Source: CALLPQ01 sp038531745 (GTDB lineage: Bacteria > Pseudomonadota > Alphaproteobacteria > Caulobacterales > Parvularculaceae). Taken from it: a stretch of 64,000 nt of DNA. Positions within the stretch are counted from its first letter, which is position 1. The number at the start of each line of letters is the position of its first letter. The stretch is taken from assembly GCA_038531745.1 (NCBI GenBank), contig JBCBBJ010000006.1, forward strand, positions 1-64,000, read 5' to 3'. The notes beneath the pieces are model-generated. The model had not been told where the DNA came from. It saw only the letters and a program-made list of their open reading frames with translations, and did no database searches. Below are positions 1-8,571 of this stretch, one piece after another. The translations under genes and the position numbers were made by a program.

Positions 1-577
1 AAAAATGCACCCCCGGCAAGCCAAGGGCAAAAACATCAGCCTGCTCGGCGGGGGAAAGATCCGTCCGGACTTCAACATTCAGCCCCCGTCTTAATTTTCG
101 TTCAAGACGGGCCGGCTCAATGCCTTCGACAATGCGTGCCAACGCAGTGACCGTTTCGCCTGCATCCCAGATTTCCTTTCCCGAAACCTCCAGCGCGATG
201 GTCGGCAAGTTGGTGGCGAGCAACACGCCTTCACGGTCCGTAATTTCTGGCCGTTGCCCGGCCTTCACTTCCAGCCCGGCACGTCTTATGGCCGGTTGAT
301 GATCGTAAAACGACACATGGGCAAGCCGCACACCCAGCGCCCCAAAAACGCATGCAATGGCAAGTCCGGCCATGCCAATGCGGTGCTTTGCCCGGCGTGC
401 CTGTTTGCCGGTGACGGGCCGCGCCCGATAGCCCGCAAATCCGGTGCCCTCAGGGTCAATCTCTTCATCACTATGGTGACTAACGCTCGTCAGAAACTGG
501 CGCGCACGAAGGGTTCCCGTCCGCGTTTGGACGAGAATATAGGCCTTTGGTTTCTTGCGGCGTTTGATCCATCGCAT
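1..577 (-). CDS. ftsI: FtsI, peptidoglycan D,D-transpeptidase (PBP3), N-terminal part only
   Basis: Septal penicillin-binding protein that cross-links peptidoglycan at the division site with FtsW/FtsL/FtsQ. Only about the first 192 residues lie in the window; the gene runs off the left edge, so the transpeptidase domain is not visible. The visible part has a basic cytoplasmic tail (residues 1-66), one membrane segment (about 67-86) and the start of the PBP dimerisation domain with the typical PEITDREGVLLATN motif near residue 110. The ATG at 577 is 18 bases after the ftsL stop, the same spacing logic as in other dcw clusters. Position after mraZ-rsmH-ftsL supports the name strongly. No frame break is seen in this part. 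Confidence 0.93.
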   Translation of the reverse strand, partial: MRWIKRRKKPKAYILVQTRTGTLRARQFLTSVSHHSDEEIDPEGTGFAGYRARPVTGKQARRAKHRIGMAGLAIACVFGALGVRLAHVSFYDHQPAIRRAGLEVKAGQRPEITDREGVLLATNLPTIALEVSGKEIWDAGETVTALARIVEGIEPARLERKLRRGLNVEVRTDLSPAEQADVFALGLPGVHF

Positions 578-595
578 GGTGGCGTACTTTTTGTT

Positions 596-937
596 TTAGT
601 CGTTTAACTTTGCCGTTTTTGCCGTATCGGTGGCCGTGTTGCCCACAATGTCTTTGGCCCCCATCGCCGTCAGAAACTCCGCAGCACTCACCAATTGATC
701 ACCGGTGAGCGGTTCGAGATCGGTTTTATCACGGGCAATTTTCGCAAGCCGCTCCGGATTTTCCAGATAGGCAAGTTCAGCGCGCAAAACTTGTATCCGG
801 CGTTCCTCTTCGGCAATCGAAGCCTTGGTCGCGGTAATGGCCGCCCGGGTTTCGCGAACCGCAATTTCCGCGCGGTAGCGACTGGCCGAGGCAATAGCTA
901 ACAGGAGACAGAGTAAAAAAGTACATATACGGAGCAT
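596..937 (-). CDS. ftsL: FtsL-like cell division protein
   Basis: Small bitopic division protein (113 aa) expected to form the FtsQLB complex that activates FtsWI. The sequence shows a very short cytoplasmic tail, one membrane segment (residues about 2-18), then a predicted coiled coil rich in Glu, Arg and Leu (about 25-65) with the ELAYLENPERLAKIA type ending usual for alphaproteobacterial FtsL. Sequence conservation in this family is weak, so the name rests on size, topology and position between rsmH and ftsI. Its ATG overlaps the rsmH stop by one base (TAATG), indicating translational coupling. Confidence 0.85.
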   Translation of the reverse strand: MLRICTFLLCLLLAIASASRYRAEIAVRETRAAITATKASIAEEERRIQVLRAELAYLENPERLAKIARDKTDLEPLTGDQLVSAAEFLTAMGAKDIVGNTATDTAKTAKLND

Positions 938-1998
938 TAGGAATCCTTCAAACGTAAAAGCTCAGGTGAAAAAGAAAGATTGGGCAAGCCGGCAAAGCCA
1001 AGCCCCGTTTCACGGGCGGGTAGCGATGTGCGCCGTCCCCAGCGCAAGGATGCAGACCGGGCACGCGGATTGTCATCAGCTTCGGCGCGTGAAGCTGCCT
1101 CCTGCCCGCGGTTCGGCACAGTGAAGGTTGCTGGTGGCACGTTAAGGGCAGGCGCATGGCGCGACCGTGTTTCAAGCCCCACAGTCCGGTCAGCAAAAAA
1201 TCGTTTCACGATCCGCGCCTCCAGAGAGTGGAAGGTGACCACAACAAGCCGGCCCGATGGCTTGAGCAGTTTTTCTGCCGCGCATAACCCTTCGGCCAAC
1301 TGCCCCAATTCATCATTGACGAAGATACGCAAGGCCTGAAACACCCGTGTTGCCGGATGGATCGTCCGTGGGCCGCTTTTCTGCCGCGATTTTCGCCCGG
1401 CGCTTGCATAGACGGGTGGACTGGCCGCTTCGATAATATCGGCCAGACGCCGCGTTGTGGTGATGGGCGCGGCGTCACGGGCCACAATGATCGCGTCGGC
1501 CAGCTTGCCCGCGCGCTTTTCTTCGCCATAGGCCTTAAAGATCAGGCGCAGATCATTGGCACTGGCCACATTGACCACATCACTGGCATCGGGGCGCGCG
1601 CCATCCATCCGCATCGATAATGGCCCCTCAAGACGAAAGGAAAAACCCCGATCGGCCTCATCAAGCTGCATGGACGATACGCCAAGATCAAAGACAATAC
1701 CGTCAATAGACCCGGTTTTATCTGTACCCAGCGCATCATCCATTTTTGCAAACGGCGTTTCCACAAGGCTCAACCGCCCGCCAAACGTATCGGTATGCGC
1801 GCTCGCCGCTGCAATCGCGCGTGGATCGCGATCAAGCCCGATGACGCGGCAATCGGCAGTTGTTAAAATCGCCCGGCTATAGCCGCCGGCCCCGAACGTC
1901 GCATCCACAAAGGTTTCGCGGTCGCGCGGGGCAAGCGCAGCGAGAACCGCGTCAAGCATTACCGGAATATGGGCGCCGCGATAATCCGTCTTGGTCAT
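937..1998 (-). CDS. rsmH: RsmH, 16S rRNA (cytosine(1402)-N(4))-methyltransferase
   Basis: Methylates N4 of C1402 in 16S rRNA using S-adenosylmethionine, in the ribosomal P site. The protein is 353 aa, close to family length (about 310-350). The N-terminus carries HIPVMLDAVL and the SAM-binding loop FVDATFGAGGYS (residues about 30-41); GIVFDLGVSSMQLD and GFSFRLEGPLSMRMD follow, with the C-terminal SLEARIVKRFF block. It overlaps the mraZ stop by four bases (ATGA) and ftsL by one, so it sits inside one transcript of the division cluster. Confidence 0.97.
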   Translation of the reverse strand: MTKTDYRGAHIPVMLDAVLAALAPRDRETFVDATFGAGGYSRAILTTADCRVIGLDRDPRAIAAASAHTDTFGGRLSLVETPFAKMDDALGTDKTGSIDGIVFDLGVSSMQLDEADRGFSFRLEGPLSMRMDGARPDASDVVNVASANDLRLIFKAYGEEKRAGKLADAIIVARDAAPITTTRRLADIIEAASPPVYASAGRKSRQKSGPRTIHPATRVFQALRIFVNDELGQLAEGLCAAEKLLKPSGRLVVVTFHSLEARIVKRFFADRTVGLETRSRHAPALNVPPATFTVPNRGQEAASRAEADDNPRARSASLRWGRRTSLPARETGLGFAGLPNLSFSPELLRLKDS

Positions 1999-2528
1999 GG
2001 AGTATCCTCCCTGCCCTGAGGATCGCTTTTGCCGCCGGACTGCCCGTTCGCCAGAGGGCTCGCCGCACCCGGATTATTCAGGATAAACCGGCGCTCGCGG
2101 GCCCGGGCATGGGCTTGCGCAAAGCGGTCCTCAACATCGGCGGCATTCCAGATTTGGAAGTAGCTGCCACGCCCTACAAAACAGGCCTCATGGTCAACGC
2201 CCGCATGGTGACGCATGGGGTGGGGCAACAGTACCCGGCCATCGGTATCAAATCCCAATTGGCGCGCCCGGCCCATAATGGCGATCTCAAAGTCTTCGCG
2301 CTCTTCGCCATAGGGCGGAAATTCATCAATCATCGCCTGAAATCGCATCAACAAATCAAGACCCCCGCAATCAAGATACGGACCGCTGAGCGAGGGGACA
2401 CAGACAAAGCCATTAAACTCATCCGTATCAAGATTTTTACGAAACTCGGCAGGCGTCGCGATCCGACCTTTTTTGTCGATCTTGTTGGTGTGGGATCCCA
2501 AAAACAATGAATGCGCCCCGTGCGCCAT
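1995..2528 (-). CDS. mraZ: MraZ, division-cluster transcriptional regulator
   Basis: DNA-binding regulator of its own operon (dcw cluster); binds short TGGGN repeats upstream of itself in E. coli. The 177-aa protein has the two SpoVT/AbrB-like MraZ repeats: SHTNKIDKKGRIATPAEFR near residue 12 and DTDGRVLLPHPMR near residue 94. It is longer than the E. coli protein (152 aa) because of a C-terminal tail of about 30 residues ending in Gly/Ser/Asp-rich sequence. A GGAAGG ribosome-binding site precedes the ATG at 2528. It is the first gene of the minus-strand run mraZ-rsmH-ftsL-ftsI. Confidence 0.96.
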   Translation of the reverse strand: MAHGAHSLFLGSHTNKIDKKGRIATPAEFRKNLDTDEFNGFVCVPSLSGPYLDCGGLDLLMRFQAMIDEFPPYGEEREDFEIAIMGRARQLGFDTDGRVLLPHPMRHHAGVDHEACFVGRGSYFQIWNAADVEDRFAQAHARARERRFILNNPGAASPLANGQSGGKSDPQGREDTP

Positions 2529-2764
2529 CGTCTACCTTCCGCCAGCCTGCCTGTGGCCGTCCCGCTATCGATCGGCTCGTTTCCGATCAGCCCTATGTGT
2601 CGGCGTTGGCGGCGTTTCCGGCATTGCTTTGCGGGCCATATATTGAGCGCCAGCCCTTGAGAGGTCCCGTCGGGAGACCCCTTTTGGCGCCCAGTGACCT
2701 TTCCGGGCCTACTCAACACCAGCAACGCTATCGAACGCTAAATTAGCCCATCTTCCGACTAATA

Positions 2765-2789
2765 TGGGATATCACGGGACATTATGGTC
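2765..2789. promoter_or_regulatory. Possible MraZ box: three pentamers at 10-bp spacing
   Basis: On the plus strand TGGGA (2765-2769), CGGGA (2775-2779) and TGGTC (2785-2789) are spaced exactly ten bases apart. That matches the published MraZ pattern of TGGGN repeats with five-base spacers, though the last two copies are imperfect. It lies about 237 bases upstream of mraZ, whose transcript goes the other way. The pattern is seen; the function is inferred. Confidence 0.3.
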
Positions 2790-2930
2790 CGTCAAAGTGA
2801 AATATGGTCTGCTGGTGCCCTATGCCCTCAAATTTATTGAGAACATTAATGAAACAAAGAACAAATGCAGAAAATTCGAGAGGGCTCGCTGGCAGACAAG
2901 CCTGTGTCTGCGAAGAGCAATGCCCACCAA

Positions 2931-2975
2931 AACCACCTTCGCCCCTGCGACGTGATCGCAGGCGCGAAGGTGGTT
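2931..2975. terminator. Strong inverted repeat, probable bidirectional terminator
   Basis: Two 20-base arms (2931-2950 and 2956-2975) pair with a single mismatch around a five-base loop. The stem starts with AACCACC and ends with GGTGGTT, so a minus-strand transcript would leave the hairpin into a short U-containing stretch (GGTTTTGG). It lies about 100 bases beyond the M28 peptidase stop, where that minus-strand transcript would end, in front of mraZ. Confidence 0.55.
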
Positions 2976-3073
2976 TGCCAATTTGCAGGTTTTCGATAGA
3001 TCGCCTTTGCCCCGCGCCATGGACCCCCTTGGTCAACCCTTGGGGAGGCTTCAGGGCAGGCGTAAAACAAACT

Positions 3074-4792
3074 TTAGTCTTCAGGGTCAGCCGGGCCTTG
3101 AGCCGCGGCGGCAAAGAAATCATCCGGTTGCCATTTGGGCGCATCGGGCGCATCCGCAATTTCTGCGGCGATCTGATAGTTCAGGGCCGCAAACCGGGCC
3201 GCGTCATCCCATTGGATATCAAGCATCACGTCATCGCTGGGGCTATGATAATTTGTCGCCATAAAATTCTCGAAAACCGTTTTACCGCCATTGCCCGTGC
3301 CCAAAAACAAAAATACCGAGGGGACACCTTTTTTGACAAAGCTATAATGATCCGACCGCACAAAGAGACTAAGATTTGGGTACGGATCATCAATTAGGGC
3401 AACACCGGCTTTTTGCCCCGCTGCGCGCACCATCGGCCCCAGGGTTGAACGATCAGCGCCAAAGGCAATTACGTCCGTAAACGGATAAAGCACAAGCGGC
3501 ATATCAAGGTTTACGTTGGCCACCAACCGCGAAAGCGGCACCGTGGGATAATGGGCAAAATAGTCAGAGCCGATTAAGCCTTTCTCCTCCGCCGTGACCG
3601 CGAGTAGCATGACGGAGCGCTTAGGCCGCCCTTTCACCTGAAAACGCCGCGCCACATCGAGCAGGGTGGCAATGCCCATGGCGTTATCAAGGGCGCCATT
3701 ATGGATGAAATCATCGCCGCCCCGGCGCGGTGCATGCGTGCCCACATGGTCAAGATGGGCACTTAAAACCACAACCTCTTCACGCAGGACGGGATCGGTT
3801 CCTTCAATCAACCCAACAACATTTGCACTTTGGAGATCGTCAACGACGCCGCCCCCGCGTAACTGCGCGCTGACAGGCATTTCAAACCCCCGTAGCGGCG
3901 CATCGACCGTTTGCGCATTGGCGGCGTTGCGCACCGCGTCGAAAGACTGCGCGCTGCCCTCAAACAGGCGCGCCGCGCCGGTGGGGCCCATCTGAAAGGC
4001 TGGTGGAAATGCGCCGCCACTGGTTTGCCCATCGGCCCCGACCCAGCCCCAGCGGGTACGATCACCGCGCGCAATCGCCCGTTGCCAGTTTTCTTCCGGG
4101 CTCCGGGTGCTGGCCGACATGAGGATAAGCCCCGCCGCCCCGCGCGCGGCGGCAAGCTGCGCCTTTGTACTGGCCGAACCAAGATGCGCGCGCACCTCGC
4201 TATTCATATCGGAGGGAGCACCATTAAAGGCGACAACAATTTTACCGCGCACGTCTAAATCAGCATAATGATCATATCCCCCGCCAACAATTGCATGACC
4301 GGCAAAGACCAGCGGCCCGTCAAATTCATAGGGCGTTCCGGCGCTGTTGCCCCCGGACAGATAATCGGTGCGATTGGTGAGTTTTATTGCCGTGCCATCG
4401 GCTCTGGTCAGGGTGAAGGCGGCCAACCCATTATCACGTACGGTGGTGCGCAAGTTAACCGGCTGAAAATAGCTATTCCCATTGCCGGGCATCACACCAA
4501 GCTGGCGAAACTGCGCCGCCACATAGTCCGCAGCGGCATCATAGCCAGGCGTCCCCGCCTCACGGCCAGCCCGGTCGTCATCGGCAAGCCATGTGACATG
4601 GGCCCGGATGGAACTGGCCGGATCACCATTTAGGGCCGCGATGTTAACGTCATTTGTTGATATATCGCGCGGGTCGCCAGCGGCTTTATCTTGCGCCGCA
4701 CACGCCGCCACAAGAAATACGCCAAGGCCATATGCGAGCGCTATTGTATGACGGAAAAAGGGAAGGTTGAGCGTTCTGATTGTGTTGGCCAT
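3074..4792 (-). CDS. Secreted M28-family zinc peptidase (lipoprotein)
   Basis: Predicted co-catalytic zinc aminopeptidase/carboxypeptidase of family M28, 572 aa, acting outside the cytoplasm. The N-terminus is a signal sequence with lipobox VAAC (Cys31), so it is probably lipid-anchored. A PA (protease-associated) domain occupies roughly 150-330. M28 metal and catalytic residues are present: HLDH (346-349), bridging Asp369 in GALDNAMG, Glu402-Glu403 in TAEEKG, Asp430 and His482 in RSDHYSF. The open frame extends upstream to 5140, but the extra N-terminal sequence is arginine-rich and precedes the signal peptide; ATG 4792 with AAGG upstream is preferred. Divergent from the glycoside-hydrolase-like gene at 4948. 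Confidence 0.88.
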   Translation of the reverse strand: MANTIRTLNLPFFRHTIALAYGLGVFLVAACAAQDKAAGDPRDISTNDVNIAALNGDPASSIRAHVTWLADDDRAGREAGTPGYDAAADYVAAQFRQLGVMPGNGNSYFQPVNLRTTVRDNGLAAFTLTRADGTAIKLTNRTDYLSGGNSAGTPYEFDGPLVFAGHAIVGGGYDHYADLDVRGKIVVAFNGAPSDMNSEVRAHLGSASTKAQLAAARGAAGLILMSASTRSPEENWQRAIARGDRTRWGWVGADGQTSGGAFPPAFQMGPTGAARLFEGSAQSFDAVRNAANAQTVDAPLRGFEMPVSAQLRGGGVVDDLQSANVVGLIEGTDPVLREEVVVLSAHLDHVGTHAPRRGGDDFIHNGALDNAMGIATLLDVARRFQVKGRPKRSVMLLAVTAEEKGLIGSDYFAHYPTVPLSRLVANVNLDMPLVLYPFTDVIAFGADRSTLGPMVRAAGQKAGVALIDDPYPNLSLFVRSDHYSFVKKGVPSVFLFLGTGNGGKTVFENFMATNYHSPSDDVMLDIQWDDAARFAALNYQIAAEIADAPDAPKWQPDDFFAAAAQGPADPED

Positions 4793-4947
4793 GACATTGT
4801 GTGCCTTATAAAATAATCGAAACTCTTTTTCTGATCCTAGCGCGGTGCCCGCGATAGCGATAGACCAGAGATAACTTATCCCCGCTACCGTGGCGGGGTG
4901 TATGCTGCGCCGTTCTCCCCTCACCTTTGTGAAAGGATCACCACACC

Positions 4948-6933
4948 ATGGTCCGACGCCTTTTGAAATTTGGGCCCCTTGGCGGGGCAATCCTCGTCCT
5001 CCTCCTGGGGGGGCGGATGCTGGCCGCCGATGAACGGGGCGAGCACCGGGCCGACCGTCTGCGCACCCTGATTGAAAATGCCGACGAGGCGCGCGCCGCG
5101 GCCACAACGACGACGCCCGCACAACAGGACGGCAGCGCACGGCGGTCGATGGCCGACAATGACCATTTGCTGCAAGCCAATATCAGCTTTCTTGCCTATT
5201 GGAATGCCGAAGACTTATTCCTTAATCGCCTGGCGCTTCAGGGGTACCCTGATGATTATCGCTGGATATTCACTTTTGCCGACCGCAATCTCAACACCAA
5301 GGAAGCAGAAGCGGCAGGTTTTATCGACCCGGTCAGTGGTGATCTTGCGCGCGTGCCGCCAAGTCTCTTGTCACTCCAAAGCCCAACCCTTCTGCCCAAC
5401 TATAGCGATTTTCCGGACTATTATGCCGGTCAGTGGGTCTTGACCTGGGAGGGGTCTGCCCGCGCAGAGATTAGCGCCGGGGCGAGGCAGGCTGGCGTGC
5501 GCCGTATCGGTGGCGCGGGGAAAAATGGGCGGCTGGTCTTTGACATGCCACGCCGCGGAGCTGCTCCTTTCCGGGCAATTTTTTCTCAGGTGCGCACGCC
5601 GTTGCGCAACCTCAAACTCTATCGTTTGGAAGAAGAAGCCGCCGCCCAAAGGGGTGCCGTCTGGACCCCTGCTTTCACGGCAATGCTAAGCCGGTATGAT
5701 GTGGTGCGCACCATGCTGACCCAGGGGATCAATACCAGTCCGGTGCGCCAATGGGCCGATGTGGCGCACCCTGACGATCCACACTTTTTTGATCGCGAGC
5801 CGATCCTGCCGCCGGAACAACGCCCGCGCACGGGACGGTATGGCTTGCCCTATGAGTATATTCTTGAACTCGCGGCGCAAACGCGCACCCGCGCCTGGAT
5901 GCATATCCCGCTGCAGATTGGCGCCCCCGACCATCAAGGTGACATTGGTAGCGACGTGATGGCCATGACGGCGAGCGCACAAGCCAATGCCGATGACATT
6001 CTGAAAAGTCCCGCCTGGGATGAATTCGCCCGTGAGCTTGTCACCCGCCTTGACGCCAGCACCTACCCGGTCGGGCAACCGCTTTACATTGAGCTTGGCA
6101 ATGAGGTTTGGAACTATGCCTGGCCCTATGTTCTCAATACGCGGTATGCAGAAGGTATCGCCCGCGGCATCACCACTGGCGAGGGCCCGCGCTATGGCTA
6201 TGGTACCCTGACCGCCCGCATGATCCTCGCTATGGAGACCGCGCTCAACACCCGCGAGAGCCCGCACCGCGATCATATTGTCTATGTAATCGCCGGGCAA
6301 ACCGCGGTGCCAGAGACGAGTGCGGCGGCCTATCGCGGATTGCAAACCTATTGGCGGGCCCAAGGGGCTGACGTGGCCGCGCTAACCGCGAAAACCGGCA
6401 TTGCGCTCACGACCTATCATGGCGGCGCCACTGCCTATGAAAACCTTGTCATACCGCGCCCCGGTGAAAGCCTTGTCAGCGCGTGGGAACGCGAAATTGA
6501 TCGCGATCCGGAGGGTTTGGAAGAAAAAGTCTATACGCACTATACCCGCGGCGGGCCCGGCGTTGAGTTTGATAAAAATTGGGTCCTGGCCCGGTGGGCC
6601 AACCATCAGACGGTAGCGCAAAAAATCGGTGTTCCGATTATTGGCGCATATGAAGGCGGTAGCCACGACAACCCACCCGAAGCGCTGGCCGCGTCGGCAA
6701 AATTCGTGGACTGGTGGACACGCTATCATTGGGGCCCCCGCGGGGTTGAGGTCGTCCGCCAGGTGAACAAAGCGATCATCGCGCGCCATCGAGGCGCGAT
6801 GCTCTCAAACTTTGTAACCCACGGCAAAGTAGGCGACCCACGACATCCGTGGAATGACGGGCATTATTACCGCGAAACCCTCATGAGCCGCATGTGGAAG
6901 GACTTTGGGGCAAAGCAGCGTGATGGCGAGTAA
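4948..6933 (+). CDS. Secreted glycoside-hydrolase-like protein (clan GH-A type barrel)
   Basis: Large secreted or membrane-anchored protein of 661 aa, probably acting on polysaccharide. An N-terminal hydrophobic segment (about 10-26, GAILVLLLGGRMLAA) serves as signal or anchor. The central and C-terminal part looks like a TIM-barrel glycosidase: LYIELGNEVWNYAW places an Asn-Glu pair at about 385-386, the pattern of the acid/base catalyst in clan GH-A, and IIGAYEGGSHDNPP offers Glu569 as the nucleophile. Residues 70-230 include a stretch (WVLTWEGSA, then FRAIF) that looks like a beta-sandwich lead-in domain. AAAGGA precedes the ATG. I cannot assign a numbered GH family or substrate. Confidence 0.7.
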   Translation: MVRRLLKFGPLGGAILVLLLGGRMLAADERGEHRADRLRTLIENADEARAAATTTTPAQQDGSARRSMADNDHLLQANISFLAYWNAEDLFLNRLALQGYPDDYRWIFTFADRNLNTKEAEAAGFIDPVSGDLARVPPSLLSLQSPTLLPNYSDFPDYYAGQWVLTWEGSARAEISAGARQAGVRRIGGAGKNGRLVFDMPRRGAAPFRAIFSQVRTPLRNLKLYRLEEEAAAQRGAVWTPAFTAMLSRYDVVRTMLTQGINTSPVRQWADVAHPDDPHFFDREPILPPEQRPRTGRYGLPYEYILELAAQTRTRAWMHIPLQIGAPDHQGDIGSDVMAMTASAQANADDILKSPAWDEFARELVTRLDASTYPVGQPLYIELGNEVWNYAWPYVLNTRYAEGIARGITTGEGPRYGYGTLTARMILAMETALNTRESPHRDHIVYVIAGQTAVPETSAAAYRGLQTYWRAQGADVAALTAKTGIALTTYHGGATAYENLVIPRPGESLVSAWEREIDRDPEGLEEKVYTHYTRGGPGVEFDKNWVLARWANHQTVAQKIGVPIIGAYEGGSHDNPPEALAASAKFVDWWTRYHWGPRGVEVVRQVNKAIIARHRGAMLSNFVTHGKVGDPRHPWNDGHYYRETLMSRMWKDFGAKQRDGE

Positions 6934-7042
6934 GGCGTCAATGGGGTTGGCGTTATTGCAATGTATTCGGCATTCGTGGAAACTTTTCGTGGCCCACGGT
7001 TTCGCTTGCGCGGGGATACGGTATCACCCCACTTCGACGCTT

Positions 7043-7063
7043 CCCCGTGGCTTGACCACGGGG
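7043..7063. repeat. Perfect 8-bp stem-loop in intergenic DNA
   Basis: CCCCGTGG and CCACGGGG flank a five-base loop with no mismatch, downstream of the glycosidase gene and downstream of the convergent yacG gene. It has no T run on either side. Hairpins of this CCGTGG/CCACGG type are common as scattered intergenic elements in alphaproteobacteria (general knowledge); only this one copy is seen here. It may insulate the two convergent transcripts. Confidence 0.5.
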
Positions 7064-7190
7064 TCCATGACTTGGCGCAAAGGCGATCTATCGATAACCC
7101 TCGGTAGGCGGATCACCCTTGACACCGTGATCAAGTGGGGAGCAGGCGATGTTTTGGTCCCCAGCGTCTTCCGCAACACGCTTAATACCT

Positions 7191-7415
7191 TTAATGCGTA
7201 CGCCGATCATCGGCGCTATCGTTCAACTCATAGCCGTCATCTTCTTCCGCCGGGATGGCATAACCGCCCGATAGCCAGCGATGCAGATCAACATCCGCGC
7301 AGCGCTTTGAGCAAAAAGGCGCGTATTCTGCGCATGACACCTCCTGGCAGGTGGGGCACGGGGCGCGTTTAACCGCTTTTTTGATGTCCGACTTAGCGGA
7401 TTTGCGTACAGACAT
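7191..7415 (-). CDS. yacG: YacG, DNA gyrase inhibitor zinc protein
   Basis: Short zinc-finger protein (74 aa) of the DUF329/YacG family; the E. coli member binds GyrB and inhibits gyrase. The zinc ligands are clear: CPTC near residues 20-23 and FCSKRC about ten residues later, followed by DLHRWLSGGYAIP and an acidic tail. It overlaps the 3' end of the RNase E/G-like gene by 23 bases on the same strand, a common alphaproteobacterial arrangement, and is the last gene of the infA-maf-RNase-yacG run. Confidence 0.9.
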   Translation of the reverse strand: MSVRKSAKSDIKKAVKRAPCPTCQEVSCAEYAPFCSKRCADVDLHRWLSGGYAIPAEEDDGYELNDSADDRRTH

Positions 7416-8571
7416 GCCTCGCCTCCGGGTTCTCTTGGATCGTTAGCGCAAACCGTTGTGTATAAAGCGCTGCCACTTGGTCAAGCCATGGGGTGTGGCG
7501 CTCGATAAATGTGTTGATCGCGCTGGGGACCGCAAGCTGAAAAAACCCATTGGGAGCGGCGCGCAAATGGTCTTCCAGGTCAGCCATGGCGAGCGCGGCC
7601 GCCACCGCCGGGCGCAAACGGCGCCCGGTGATGACACCGGATGCCGTCTCGGTTAGCGCTTCCTGCAGGCTGGGGCCCGTGCGCGTGCGCGAACAGATAA
7701 AAAGCCCGCTATCGGTCCAATGGGGCCGGGAAAGACCGGGCAAATCGCCAAGAGCCGTTGCCACGGCGTCCCGAAAGGCCTGGCGTTTTGGTTTATCGAC
7801 GCGCAGGAAATCCACAGCAATCTGACCACTTAACCGGCGCAAAACAATCTGATGCCGCAACATGGCCAGCGCCGCGCGGTTCACCGACAGCCGCAATCCA
7901 TGACGCGACGCGTGGTGGGCAAGGTGCGTGTCAACATCAATGGCGACGAGCGCCTGCGTCTCCTCAATGGTAAGCCGTCCGCCGCCCGGCAGCATCACCA
8001 CTGGGTTTAATGCCGCATCCAGCGCCTCCCCAAAGCCATGGTCCAGAAAGGCCCGGGGGTTAATCAGCGCACCGACCGGGTCTGCACCGCTCGCCTTGCC
8101 GATCAAATCAGCATGGCGCCCAAGCGCGGCCTTGCCGATCCCGTTGGTGATGATGATTTCGCAGTCGGGGGTTAGAAGAGCTAACGCTGACTGTAAAAAA
8201 GCTGTATCATGATCATCTGTATCATGATCTTTTAGGTTAGCCGCAACCCCCGCGGATACAAGACGCACCCGGGCGCGCTTATCGCGCCGAGCTTCGGTTT
8301 CCACCCGGACGGTAACGGAGGCTCCGTCACTCATTCCGGACCAGTCCGCTGTGAGGCGCGCAAAGACGTCGTCCCCCCCGGCAAGGGTCAGGAATACCGC
8401 ATCGAGTGTATGGTCCACACGGACGATTTTTGCGCCGTATTGATCGCCAGCCATTGCCGGCGCTGGTCCCGGTAGATTGGGCTCAACAAGCACGGCGGTG
8501 AGGTGACCATCCTCAAACCGCGCCAACCGGTTCAGAGCCATTCCCTTGTCGATCAGGACGGTGCTTGCCAT
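7393..8571 (-). CDS. Ribonuclease E/G-like protein
   Basis: Endoribonuclease of the RNase E/G catalytic-domain family, 392 aa, so closer to RNase G than to full RNase E. The N-terminal half has an S1-like barrel (VRVDHTLDAVFLTLAGGDDVFARL). The DNase I-like core has LPGGGRLTIEETQALVAIDVD, where the last Asp corresponds to a magnesium ligand, and GQIAVDFLRVDKPK with the second Asp. The small C-terminal domain is reduced, and I see no CPxCxG zinc-link, which is present in E. coli RNase E/G. Overlaps maf by 19 bases and yacG by 23 bases, so translation is likely coupled. Confidence 0.85.
   Translation of the reverse strand: MASTVLIDKGMALNRLARFEDGHLTAVLVEPNLPGPAPAMAGDQYGAKIVRVDHTLDAVFLTLAGGDDVFARLTADWSGMSDGASVTVRVETEARRDKRARVRLVSAGVAANLKDHDTDDHDTAFLQSALALLTPDCEIIITNGIGKAALGRHADLIGKASGADPVGALINPRAFLDHGFGEALDAALNPVVMLPGGGRLTIEETQALVAIDVDTHLAHHASRHGLRLSVNRAALAMLRHQIVLRRLSGQIAVDFLRVDKPKRQAFRDAVATALGDLPGLSRPHWTDSGLFICSRTRTGPSLQEALTETASGVITGRRLRPAVAAALAMADLEDHLRAAPNGFFQLAVPSAINTFIERHTPWLDQVAALYTQRFALTIQENPEARHVCTQIR

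Larger units (their letters stand above)
2529..3073. other. Non-coding region between mraZ and the M28 peptidase
   Basis: This 545-base stretch holds the mraZ leader and promoter region on the minus strand and the 3' side of the M28 peptidase gene. Open frames here lack ribosome-binding sites and family-like sequence. Two structures stand out: a 10-bp-spaced TGGGA-like triplet around 2765-2789 and a 20-bp-arm hairpin at 2931-2975. I looked for an RNase P RNA gene, which often sits near mraZ in alphaproteobacteria, and did not find its conserved segments. Confidence 0.6.

Noticed and set aside
2529..3073. RNase P RNA gene near mraZ
   Set aside because: Alphaproteobacterial rnpB is often nearby, but the conserved P4 segments were not found on either strand here.
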